NCBI GenBank assembly: GCA_001801575.1 | Contig: MGYC01000038.1 | Span: 118,163 to 182,162 of the forward strand | DNA length: 64,000 nt | Direction: 5' to 3' | DNA from: Gammaproteobacteria bacterium RIFCSPHIGHO2_12_FULL_41_20 | Lineage (GTDB): Bacteria > Pseudomonadota > Gammaproteobacteria > DSM-16500 | Part shown: one piece after another, positions 45,109 to 52,961 of the stretch | How positions within the stretch are numbered: the first letter of the stretch is position 1 | How the letters are laid out: the number at the start of each line of letters is the position of its first letter | The notes under the pieces: model-generated | Database searches by the model: none | Told to the model about the DNA's origin: nothing | What the model saw: the letters and a program-made list of their open reading frames with translations, nothing else | Translations under genes and position numbers: made by a program

Positions 45109-45678
45109 CTACCAGTGACAACACCCATTCAACTTCTTGGCTTCTCTCTTAAAACTCGTTGCTCCATTCGCCAAGTAATCCGTTTTTCTTACTAGCAATT
45201 CTATTCTCTCGCCACGATCAAGTAATTTCTCTAAGTTCTCCAACATGATTTCTTTTATTTCTTGTACTTTCTGCTTAAGTTGCGCAGTAACGATATCTCT
45301 TGCAATATAGTTAAGTGGATTAAGAATAATAGCATCCAATGTCACTGCAAGATTAGGTTTAGAATAAATCGTATGAATATTAGAAAATAAATAAGCTAGC
45401 TCCAACGGCTCTAACTTGTTTCTACTAACAATAGCAATAACGATGCCTTCTGCTGGATAGCGCTTTACGTAATGATATTCATCCTTATATGTAGCGCGGA
45501 AAGTCACATCTTGTTCAGGAGGAAGCGCTTTTAATGTATGTTTCTCTAAATTTTCCAATGGATCGGTACTAAATAATCCACTAAACCCTCCTTTGTTAGG
45601 TGGCGCTTTTTTCTTGAGTTGAAACTGAGGAGAATCTTCTTGGGTATATTCATAAATACCTATTGCATATAATCTCAT
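45109..45678 (-). CDS. Eukaryote-like longin/R-SNARE protein resembling Ykt6
   Basis: The 189-residue protein looks like a complete longin R-SNARE. The start MRLYAIGIYEY and EYHYVKRYPAEGIVIAIVSR fit the longin domain of Ykt6. The C-terminal segment, residues 132-185, aligns without gaps with the Ykt6 SNARE motif: ENLEKLLDRGERIELLVRKT holds Arg155 at the zero layer, and FKREAKKLNGCCHW ends in Cys186-Cys187, matching the Cys-Cys pair that is lipidated in Ykt6. The end CCHW is a CCXX tail rather than a standard CaaX box. No membrane span is present, again as in Ykt6. A strong ribosome binding site, AAGGGGGG, lies seven bases before the ATG. It probably acts on host vesicle fusion after delivery by a secretion system not seen here. 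A chance coiled coil is unlikely given the combined features. Confidence 0.85.
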   Translation of the reverse strand: MRLYAIGIYEYTQEDSPQFQLKKKAPPNKGGFSGLFSTDPLENLEKHTLKALPPEQDVTFRATYKDEYHYVKRYPAEGIVIAIVSRNKLEPLELAYLFSNIHTIYSKPNLAVTLDAIILNPLNYIARDIVTAQLKQKVQEIKEIMLENLEKLLDRGERIELLVRKTDYLANGATSFKREAKKLNGCCHW

Positions 45679-45762
45679 AAAATTACCCCCCTTCTATGCC
45701 AGGAAAAATCGTTATTGCTTCATCGTAAAAAATACTCCTCGCAATGCCAGCTTTTCCTGTAA

Positions 45763-47139
45763 TTATACATACTTCCACATGGTGCCTTGCGCAGTGTCCT
45801 CTAATTCCACCGACATGGCTAATAATTCAGAACGAATACGATCCGCCTCGGCCCAATTTTTTTGTTGCCGCGCCAATTGCCGCGCCGCGATTAAATTTTC
45901 AATCTTGCCAATATCTACATTGGCTACTGCAGACCGAAAGAACTCTTCCGGGTTTGTTTGTAGAATTCCTAAAATGCCACCCAGCTTTCTTAATAAAGCC
46001 CCACATTGCGCGGCAGTCGCTAGCTTCTTTTCGCGCAGCCGTTGTATCTCATGTGCTAATTCAAATAACACAGATAAGGCTAGCGGTGTATTAAAATCAT
46101 CATCCATGGCTGCGTAGAATTTTATTTCAATAGCGGTATTAACTTCTATATCAGCAGCCGGCAAAAATCGTAATGCTGTATACAAACGTTCTAGTGAATT
46201 CTTCGCTTGTTGCAGTAATTCAGCAGAGTATTGCAAAGGACTACGATAATGACTGGATATAAAAAAATAGCGCACCACTTCGGGAGCATACTGTGCTAAC
46301 ACATCCCGAATAGTAAAAAAGTTCCCTAAGGACTTCGACATTTTTTCTTTCGCAATTTGCAAATGCCCTGCATGCATCCAGGTTTTCACAAAAGTTGCTT
46401 GGGTTGCACCCTCCGATTGCGCCAGTTCATTTTCATGATGCGGGAAAACCAAATCTTTCCCTCCGCCATGAATGTCAAAGCACTCGCCTAACAATTGCAT
46501 AGACATAGCCGAACATTCTAAATGCCAACCAGGGCGACCCATCCCCCAGGGAGAATCCCACGCCGGCTCATGCGGTTTAGCTAATTTCCATAGGACAAAA
46601 TCCAATGGATCGCGTTTTGCATCTGCAATCTCTACCCGCGCACCACTTTCTAACTTGTCAATATCTCGATGCGATAAACAACCATACCTGGAAAATCTTC
46701 TTACCTCGTAATATACATCACCATTGCTCGCAATGTAGGCATAACCATTTGCCAATAACTTTTCGATTAATATTTGCATTACCGCAATATAATCCGTAGC
46801 ACGCGGCTCATAGTCCGGTATCAATAAACCTAAAGCATGAAAATCTTCTTGCATAGCCTGAATATAACGCTGCGTAAGCACAGTTATTTCTTCATGAGTG
46901 TCATTCGCTCGCTTAATGATTTTATCATCAATGTCGGTGATATTACGCACATACGTAACTTTATAGCCACAAGCACGTAAATAACGCACAACCACATCAA
47001 AAGCTATATAACAACGCGCATGCCCAAGATGACAATAATCATAGACGGTAACCCCACAAATATACATATTCACCTGCCCCGGAGTTATCGGTTGAAAAAC
47101 TTCCTTTTGTTGGGTAAGACTATTGTAAATCTTCAGCAT
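45763..47139 (-). CDS. cysS: Cysteinyl-tRNA synthetase
   Basis: CysRS charges tRNA-Cys. The class I motifs are HLGHARC (HIGH, near residue 36) and KEKMSKSLGN (KMSKS), with zinc-ligand residues in NMYICGVTVYD and WHLECSAMS, and HHENELAQSEG. At 458 residues it has the normal length. It is followed by the SNARE-like gene, 84 bases away, and preceded by a solo end of repeat A. The neighbourhood break between cysS and the accessory genes is sharp. Confidence 0.96.
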   Translation of the reverse strand: MLKIYNSLTQQKEVFQPITPGQVNMYICGVTVYDYCHLGHARCYIAFDVVVRYLRACGYKVTYVRNITDIDDKIIKRANDTHEEITVLTQRYIQAMQEDFHALGLLIPDYEPRATDYIAVMQILIEKLLANGYAYIASNGDVYYEVRRFSRYGCLSHRDIDKLESGARVEIADAKRDPLDFVLWKLAKPHEPAWDSPWGMGRPGWHLECSAMSMQLLGECFDIHGGGKDLVFPHHENELAQSEGATQATFVKTWMHAGHLQIAKEKMSKSLGNFFTIRDVLAQYAPEVVRYFFISSHYRSPLQYSAELLQQAKNSLERLYTALRFLPAADIEVNTAIEIKFYAAMDDDFNTPLALSVLFELAHEIQRLREKKLATAAQCGALLRKLGGILGILQTNPEEFFRSAVANVDIGKIENLIAARQLARQQKNWAEADRIRSELLAMSVELEDTAQGTMWKYV

Positions 47140-47173
47140 GTATAGCTTGCTCCTAACGATTCGCCCTTGCCCC

Positions 47174-47205
47174 TGTCGCTTTGGTCAAGGCTTGGAAAGA
47201 AGTCT
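47174..47205. repeat. Repeat family A, solo terminus
   Basis: TGTCGCTTTGGTCAAGGCTT followed by GGAAAGAAGTCT matches the outer 30 or so bases of copy 3 of family A, without the rest. It spans the end of gltX and supplies its last residues and stop. It may be the remains of an excised or decayed full element. Confidence 0.7.
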
Positions 47206-48615
47206 AATAAATTGCAAAGCTTGACCAAGCCGTTGCTGCATTTTTTTTACCCCTAATAGCTGGGCAATTAAAGCTAATTCAGGCCCATGAACTTTTCCAG
47301 TTAAAGCAATACGTAATGGCATAAACAAACGCTTGCCTGATATACCTAGTGCCTGTTTCATTTCTACCAGAATACGCGAAAAATCTGTGCCATAATTTTC
47401 TAAGGCTTGCTCTGCTATTATAAAAAACTGCTCTTTCGCATCACACAGCCAAGTTAAAGCCTCATGATCTAATTCCTCTAATTTCAAGCAATCACTAAAA
47501 AAAATCGCTGACCACATTGCAGCATCATGAGGAAAGGCAATATTAGGCTGTGTTGCACTCACAAATACATTTTGCATATTCTCTGGAATTTGCTTTTTAA
47601 TATCCTCACCAAGCCAATTCAAAAATCTATTTTTATCAAGTAATTGCACGGATATTTTCTGCCAATACATTATTTGATTGTGATCAAAATGCGCGGGAGA
47701 CCGGCTTAGCTTTTCCAGGTTAAAATGCATGGCTAATTCATCAAAATTTAATAGCTGCTGTACCTCACAGGTATGGCCTAGTCTAGCCAAGTAATTGATT
47801 ACCGCCTGCGGCAAAAAACCACGCCGCTGTAAGTCTTGCACACTAAAACTACCATGCCGCTTCGACAAGGGAGTGCCGTCATCCCCGGTAATTAACGATA
47901 AGTGCCCATATTGGGATAAGGGAAGGTTTAATGCTTGCAAAATCAATATCTGTCTTGGCGTATTGGTTAAGTGATCATCTCCGCGCAGCACATGGGTTAT
48001 TCGCATCAATGCATCATCAATGGCATTACAAAACAGAAAGGGTGAGGTTCCATCTGCACGGCGTACAATAAAATCCCCAATATCATTACTACTAAACCGC
48101 TGAGGACCTTTTACCAAATCCACAAACTCAATAACGGCATTCTCAGGAACTCGAAAACGCAAAGTGGGTTTTAATCCTCGCGCCTGACGATGCCCCACCT
48201 CCTCACTCGATAAATGACAGCAAGTGCCGGGATAACGGGGTGCTTGTCCACGAGACAATTGAACTTTTCTTGCTAGTGCTAATTCTTCTTCTGTACAAAA
48301 ACAAGGATAAACTAATTGTTTATCTAGCAGCTGCTGATAATAATGCGTATAAATACTCAAGCGCTGTGATTGCCAATACGGACCGTACTGACCATCCACA
48401 CCAGGTCCCTCTTGCCAAGCAATCCCCAACCAATGTAAATCTTGTTGGAGTGTTTCCACATGCTGCTCTGCCGAACGAGTTGCATCGGTATCTTCTATAC
48501 GTAAAACAAATACCCCCCGGTGTAAGCGTGCATATAGAGCACTGTATAAGGCTGCACGGGCATTGCCTATATGTAATAGGCCGGTAGGGCTGGGGGAAAA
48601 TCGGGTTCGTATCAT
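47185..48615 (-). CDS. gltX: Glutamyl-tRNA synthetase
   Basis: GluRS charges tRNA-Glu, and in some bacteria tRNA-Gln. The class I motif SPSPTGLLHIGNARAAL opens the protein and PLSKRHGSFSV is the KMSKS equivalent. CFCTEEELALARK and PRYPGTC mark the connecting region. The length, 476, is normal. The final RLLSKP and TGA come from the solo repeat A end rather than from family sequence, so the C-terminus was replaced. It starts six bases after pdxJ and is probably cotranscribed with it. Confidence 0.95.
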   Translation of the reverse strand: MIRTRFSPSPTGLLHIGNARAALYSALYARLHRGVFVLRIEDTDATRSAEQHVETLQQDLHWLGIAWQEGPGVDGQYGPYWQSQRLSIYTHYYQQLLDKQLVYPCFCTEEELALARKVQLSRGQAPRYPGTCCHLSSEEVGHRQARGLKPTLRFRVPENAVIEFVDLVKGPQRFSSNDIGDFIVRRADGTSPFLFCNAIDDALMRITHVLRGDDHLTNTPRQILILQALNLPLSQYGHLSLITGDDGTPLSKRHGSFSVQDLQRRGFLPQAVINYLARLGHTCEVQQLLNFDELAMHFNLEKLSRSPAHFDHNQIMYWQKISVQLLDKNRFLNWLGEDIKKQIPENMQNVFVSATQPNIAFPHDAAMWSAIFFSDCLKLEELDHEALTWLCDAKEQFFIIAEQALENYGTDFSRILVEMKQALGISGKRLFMPLRIALTGKVHGPELALIAQLLGVKKMQQRLGQALQFIRLLSKP

Positions 48616-48621
48616 AGAAGT

Positions 48622-49356
48622 CTACCCTCTAGCCTCTTGCATTAAACGTTTCATTTCACGAACGGCATGTTCTAAGCCAACAAATATCGCTTTTGCTACA
48701 ATCCCATGGCCAATATTTAATTCATTAATTTGCGGGATACATGCGATAGCTTGTACATTTTGATAATGTAACCCATGACCCGCATTTACCACCAGTCCTA
48801 AGCGCTGCGCTAACTCCGCAGCTTGAATAATGCGCTGCAATTCTTGTTGTTGATGCTTACTGTTTTGTGCATCCGCATAACCACCTGTATGAATTTCTAT
48901 TGTAGGCGCACCACAACGCGCCGCCGCTTCCACTTGCTTTACATCAGGATCGATGAACAAGGACACATCAATACCGGCCTCAGTTAACTGATGGCAGGCG
49001 GCTTTTATTTTTTTTTCTTGGCCTAAGACGTCTAGCCCGCCTTCAGTTGTTAATTCCGCACGTCGTTCTGGTACAAAACAACAATGCACAGGGCGTATTT
49101 TTTCAGCATAAACCAACATCTCAGCAGTCACTGCCATCTCTAAATTAAGCCGAGTTAATAGCACCTGTTGAATCAGCTCGATATCGCGCTCTTGGATATG
49201 CCGTCTATCTTCACGTAAATGTACCGTTATACCGTCTGCCCCACCATTTTCTGCTGCAAAAACTGCTTCGACTGGATCTGGATATCGAGTATGGCGTGCT
49301 TGGCGCAAGGTCGCCACGTGATCAATGTTTACTCCTAACAATGGGAAAAGATGCAT
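48622..49356 (-). CDS. pdxJ: Pyridoxine 5'-phosphate synthase
   Basis: PdxJ condenses deoxyxylulose 5-phosphate with aminoacetone phosphate in vitamin B6 synthesis. [15 protein letters not shown] at the start, [14 protein letters not shown] and LEMAVTAEM are family marks, as is [10 protein letters not shown] with the glycine-rich phosphate-binding end. The length, 244, is normal. It follows recO in the conserved era-recO-pdxJ order, but repeat C1 now lies in the gap. Confidence 0.95.
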
Positions 49357-49387
49357 ATAATGTACCTGAACATAGAGTGTACTATTA

Positions 49388-49555
49388 AACCTAGAAACGG
49401 CAGTTGATTCACGATTTTAAACGTAACACCTTGACTGACCTAGATCTTTCAAAAATTTTCGGATCACCAATCAGGTGACCGCTCAAATTTTTGAAAGATC
49501 TAGGTCAGTCAAGGTGTTACATTTAAAACTCGCGCCCAACTGCCGTTTCTAGGTT
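49388..49555. repeat. Palindromic repeat family C, copy 1 (168 bp)
   Basis: The outer arms AACCTAGAAACGGCAGTTG and their complement are perfect, the next nine or so bases mismatch, then a second perfect stem (AACACCTTGACTGACC and onward through CTTTCAAAAATTT) leads to a loop around CCAATCAGG. The same element is at 63581-63752 with different stem bases that still pair. The rest of the recO-pdxJ gap, 49556-49687, holds a fragment like its right end near 49611 and nothing else recognisable. Confidence 0.88.
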
Positions 49556-49687
49556 AAAGGCTTACTATAATAGTATCGATTTATTTTGTATAGGATTACT
49601 GGTTAAATCCATTTCAACTGCCGAATCTAGTTTTAATGAAGGAGCCCGGAAATTATTGGGAAATTTACGCGAGAATCCCTAAGAATT

Positions 49688-50383
49688 TTAACGTATAAAC
49701 AACTGGCGACTATATAAAGGCCGCCCACCGAGAAGTGGCTCCAACATTATCCGCACTAAACGTTTTGCATCTCGCAAGGTACAATCGTCGTGCCACGTTT
49801 CTAATGCAAATGCTAGCAAGCTTTTTCCAGAAAAAATGGGTTCACTTAAACTATCCGGCTCACACAAAATAAATCCTTGCTCAGATACAAATCGATAATA
49901 TTTATTAGGTAAAAATTCCTGGTGAACACGCGTTAACTGAGATAACACGCCATAGCCGAGCTCTTGTAATAGCCGCTTCTCAAACAAGCGCAATACACGT
50001 TGCTCTAGTGAGGAAGCTTGTAATTTGCGTAAGGTATCATGGTATAAAACATATAATTGAGAATGGGGATCAGATTTTTGTAAAAGACGCACCAATAACT
50101 CATTCAAATAAAAACCCGCTAATAAACCATCTCCTCGCAGCAAACCAATCGCCCCCTCTACTTCTATCTGCGTTAAAGTAACTAACTCCCCTCTTCCCTG
50201 CCAGGATAATAAAAATGGGGTGAATAATTCTAAGGGAGTTCGTGTCCGCGCACAACGCACACCGCGTGCCACCGCAGTCACACGCCCATAATCAACGGTG
50301 AAAAGCTCAACTAATAAACTAGTCTCTCTATACTTGCGACGATGCAATACAAAGGCTGGCTGTAACTGAACACGGGTGCTCAT
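49688..50383 (-). CDS. recO: DNA repair protein RecO
   Basis: RecO loads RecA with RecF and RecR at single-strand gaps. An N-terminal OB-fold (FVLHRRKYRETSLLVELFT) and the helical domain (FYLNELLVRLLQKSDPH) match the family; the zinc-finger cysteines are absent, as in many gammaproteobacteria. The ATG at 50383 lies two bases from the end of repeat A3, whose terminal AAAGAAG acts as the nearest ribosome binding site. Gene order with era and pdxJ is conserved. Confidence 0.92.
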   Translation of the reverse strand: MSTRVQLQPAFVLHRRKYRETSLLVELFTVDYGRVTAVARGVRCARTRTPLELFTPFLLSWQGRGELVTLTQIEVEGAIGLLRGDGLLAGFYLNELLVRLLQKSDPHSQLYVLYHDTLRKLQASSLEQRVLRLFEKRLLQELGYGVLSQLTRVHQEFLPNKYYRFVSEQGFILCEPDSLSEPIFSGKSLLAFALETWHDDCTLRDAKRLVRIMLEPLLGGRPLYSRQLFIR

Positions 50384-50384
50384 T

Positions 50385-50524
50385 AGACTTCTTTCCAAAC
50401 TTCGACCAAAGCGACAAAGTCGAAGAAAAAATGAATGAGAAACCGCAGTTTACATAGAGTAAATGAGGATTTCGAGAGAATTTTTTCAAAGAGATTGGCC
50501 TTTGGCCGAGGTTTGGAAAGAAGT
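50385..50524 (-). repeat. Palindromic repeat family A, copy 3 (140 bp)
   Basis: It starts AGACTTCTTTCCAAAC and ends GTTTGGAAAGAAGTTT, with the family interior (GAAGAAAAAATGAATGAG, AAATGAGGATTTCGAG). Compared with copy 1, the C/T change five bases from the left end is mirrored by an A/G change on the right. The whole element exactly fills the space between the era stop and the recO start. Confidence 0.85.
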
Positions 50525-51415
50525 TTATTCATATCCTAATGTTTTAAGCGCTTTATCATCATCCGTCCAACGTTCTTTCACTTTCACCCACAACCGTAGA
50601 TAAATTTTTTGCCCTAACAAAGATTCAATTTCTTTACGCGCACGAATACCAATTTGCTTTAAGCGCTCGCCCTTATGACCAACAATAATAATTTTTTGTC
50701 CTGAACGCTCCACCCAAATCACCGCGCTAATTTCTGTCTGTTTTTCTCCTGGCTGAAAACTTTCTATAGTCACCGTACTACTATAAGGAACTTCTTGTTC
50801 TGTGGCATAAATTAATTTTTCACGGATAATTTCCGCTATACGAAACCGCACACTTTTATCAGTTATTTCTCCCTCAGGATAAAAATGCACACCCTCAGGT
50901 AAAGCAGCCATAATTTGTTTCTCAAGCGCAACAAGATTGCTACCTTGCATAGCTGAAATAGGAATAATCTGTGTAAAAGAAAATTTGGTTTTTAGTACAT
51001 CAATAAATGGTAATAATGCAGTCTTGTCAGCAACCTTATCTACTTTATTAATTAACAAAAATACTGGCTTTGTCACGGTTTTTAGCCGCCCTAACACCCT
51101 CTCATCTTCTTCAGTCCAACGTAATGCTTCTATGACAAATAAAATTATATCAGCATCATGAATAAAAGTACCCGCTAATTTATTCATATAACGATTAATC
51201 GCACGCTTTTCTTCTTTATGTAATCCGGGTGTATCAATATATACAGCTTGAACGTTATCTTGCGTTTTTATACCTAATACTTGGCAACGAGTAGTCTGTG
51301 GCTTAGGTGAAGTAATACTGATTTTCTTTCCCAACAAACCATTCAATAAAGTGGATTTTCCTACATTAGGACGTCCGAGAATAGCAATATAACCACTGCG
51401 CGATGTTTCACTCAT
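50525..51415 (-). CDS. era: GTPase Era
   Basis: Era binds 16S rRNA and supports 30S assembly and cell-cycle progress. The G motifs are GRPNVGKSTLLN, the T in SPKPQTTR, DTPGLH and NKVD, then a KH domain near residues 200-290 (GERLKQIGIRARKEIESLLG). Length is normal. It overlaps rnc by eight bases, so the lepB-rnc-era series is one operon. Repeat A3 separates it from recO. Confidence 0.96.
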   Translation of the reverse strand: MSETSRSGYIAILGRPNVGKSTLLNGLLGKKISITSPKPQTTRCQVLGIKTQDNVQAVYIDTPGLHKEEKRAINRYMNKLAGTFIHDADIILFVIEALRWTEEDERVLGRLKTVTKPVFLLINKVDKVADKTALLPFIDVLKTKFSFTQIIPISAMQGSNLVALEKQIMAALPEGVHFYPEGEITDKSVRFRIAEIIREKLIYATEQEVPYSSTVTIESFQPGEKQTEISAVIWVERSGQKIIIVGHKGERLKQIGIRARKEIESLLGQKIYLRLWVKVKERWTDDDKALKTLGYE

Positions 51416-52076
51416 TATTTAATAACCTTAGCATACATTGTGCAGCATCTTGCTCAGCACGACGTCGACTCGTTCCTGTACCTAACGCTTCCATATCCGT
51501 GTCAGCAATATGACAAGTCACAGTAAAAAGCTGTTGATGCGCTTCACCTACAACCTTATCGATTCGATAAATAGGCAAGGGCATACGGCGACTCTGCAAA
51601 TACTCTTGCAACATGGTTTTAGGATCCTTATGACTTGCTGCACTGGATAATGATTTTAATAGGACCTCATACCAATCCATAAGACATGCTTGAATGGCGG
51701 TAAACCCCCCATCCAAATAAATAGCGCCAATAATGGCTTCCATGGTACAAGAAAGGATAGAATGGCGTTCACTACCTCCGCTTTTTTGCTCTCCAACGCC
51801 TAAACGCAAGTACTGGCCCAAGTCAAACTGGCGTGCTAACTCCCCTAACGTATCTCGATTAACTAACGTCGCACGCCAACGACTTAATTCGCCTTCTGTT
51901 GCCTGCGGGAACTGTTGATATAAAGCATCAGCAATAATAAAGTTAACTACTGCATCCCCTAAAAACTCTAATCGCTCGTTGTGATCACTACCCTTACTAC
52001 GATGCGTTAAAGCAATCTGCAACAACATAGGGTTCTGAAATTGATATTTTAACTTTTGTGACAACTCATCATTCAT
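51408..52076 (-). CDS. rnc: Ribonuclease III
   Basis: RNase III cuts double-stranded RNA in rRNA and mRNA processing. The catalytic motif NERLEFLGDAVVNFIIAD is near residue 35 and the second acidic cluster, in EAIIGAIYLDGGF, near 115. The C-terminal dsRNA-binding domain spans residues 150-220 (DPKTMLQEYLQSRRMPLP, GTSRRRAEQDAAQCML). The start is four bases after lepB. Palindromic transcripts from the repeats in this genome would be potential substrates, an inference only. Confidence 0.96.
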   Translation of the reverse strand: MNDELSQKLKYQFQNPMLLQIALTHRSKGSDHNERLEFLGDAVVNFIIADALYQQFPQATEGELSRWRATLVNRDTLGELARQFDLGQYLRLGVGEQKSGGSERHSILSCTMEAIIGAIYLDGGFTAIQACLMDWYEVLLKSLSSAASHKDPKTMLQEYLQSRRMPLPIYRIDKVVGEAHQQLFTVTCHIADTDMEALGTGTSRRRAEQDAAQCMLRLLNNE

Positions 52077-52080
52077 ATTG

Positions 52081-52893
52081 TTATTTCACACCTTTTATTA
52101 TTCTATGCCAACGTATCTTATGCGCAATAGAGTCCCAACTCATCCAAACTAGAATTGCCTTTCCTACTAAATTTCTTTCTGGCACAAAGCCCCAAAATCG
52201 GCTATCCGCACTATCATCGCGATTATCGCCCATCACAAAATACATTCCTTTAGGAACAATAATATCGTGAAAATCTGTCGCTTGCTTATTGGGGTCTTGA
52301 TAAATTTTATGCTTAACTCCTAATAAATTCTCTTCTTTCTCTACTACTGGAATATCAGCCCCATCTTGAACATAATTTTTTGTTTCCTTTAAAAATTCCT
52401 GATGTACCACATTCTCATTCACATATAACTCTTTGTTAATATAGCTGATATGATCGCCAGGTAACCCTATCACCCTTTTAATAAAATCTATAGATGGATT
52501 GGGCGGCCAACGAAAAATAGCAATATCACCGCGCTGCGGCTTTTCCATCGGGTAAATCTCTTTGTGCACCACCGGTAAGCGCACTCCATAATGAAATTTG
52601 TTCACTAAAATGAAGTCACCGGTTAATAGGGATGGCTCAAGGGAACCCGATGGAATCCGAAACGGCTCAACAATAAAAGAACGCAATAGGAAAACCAATA
52701 ATAAAACCGGAAAAAACGAGCGAGCATAATCAATAATAATAGGTAGCTTTACCTCCGACACAGCTACAGAGCGTTTAGTTAGCTCTGCATGCAATTGTTT
52801 ACGTTTCGGCGCTAGAAAAAGCATGTCCAATAAAGATATCAGCCCTGTTATCAGCACCGCATAAAATAAAATAAGTTCAAAATTAAAATGCAT
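52081..52893 (-). CDS. lepB: Signal peptidase I
   Basis: LepB cleaves Sec and Tat signal peptides at the outer face of the inner membrane. Two N-terminal membrane segments are present (ILFYAVLITGLISLLDMLFL and YARSFFPVLLLVFLLRSFIV). The serine is in RIPSGSLEPSLLTGD, where Leu replaces the common Met after Ser, and the lysine of the dyad in FIKRVIGLPGDHI; MGDNRDDSADSRFWGFVP is box E. Length is normal and gene order with lepA and rnc is conserved. Confidence 0.95.
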   Translation of the reverse strand: MHFNFELILFYAVLITGLISLLDMLFLAPKRKQLHAELTKRSVAVSEVKLPIIIDYARSFFPVLLLVFLLRSFIVEPFRIPSGSLEPSLLTGDFILVNKFHYGVRLPVVHKEIYPMEKPQRGDIAIFRWPPNPSIDFIKRVIGLPGDHISYINKELYVNENVVHQEFLKETKNYVQDGADIPVVEKEENLLGVKHKIYQDPNKQATDFHDIIVPKGMYFVMGDNRDDSADSRFWGFVPERNLVGKAILVWMSWDSIAHKIRWHRIIKGVK

Positions 52894-52961
52894 AAAAAAA
52901 CCTCTTTATAAGTTTAATCCATTGACCTTATGCGTGACATTAATCACAGGTCGCACCCCTT

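Noticed and set aside
45109..45678. Chance bacterial coiled coil
   Set aside because: A long ungapped match to the Ykt6 SNARE motif, the zero-layer arginine, the longin-like start and the terminal Cys-Cys occur together and in the right order.
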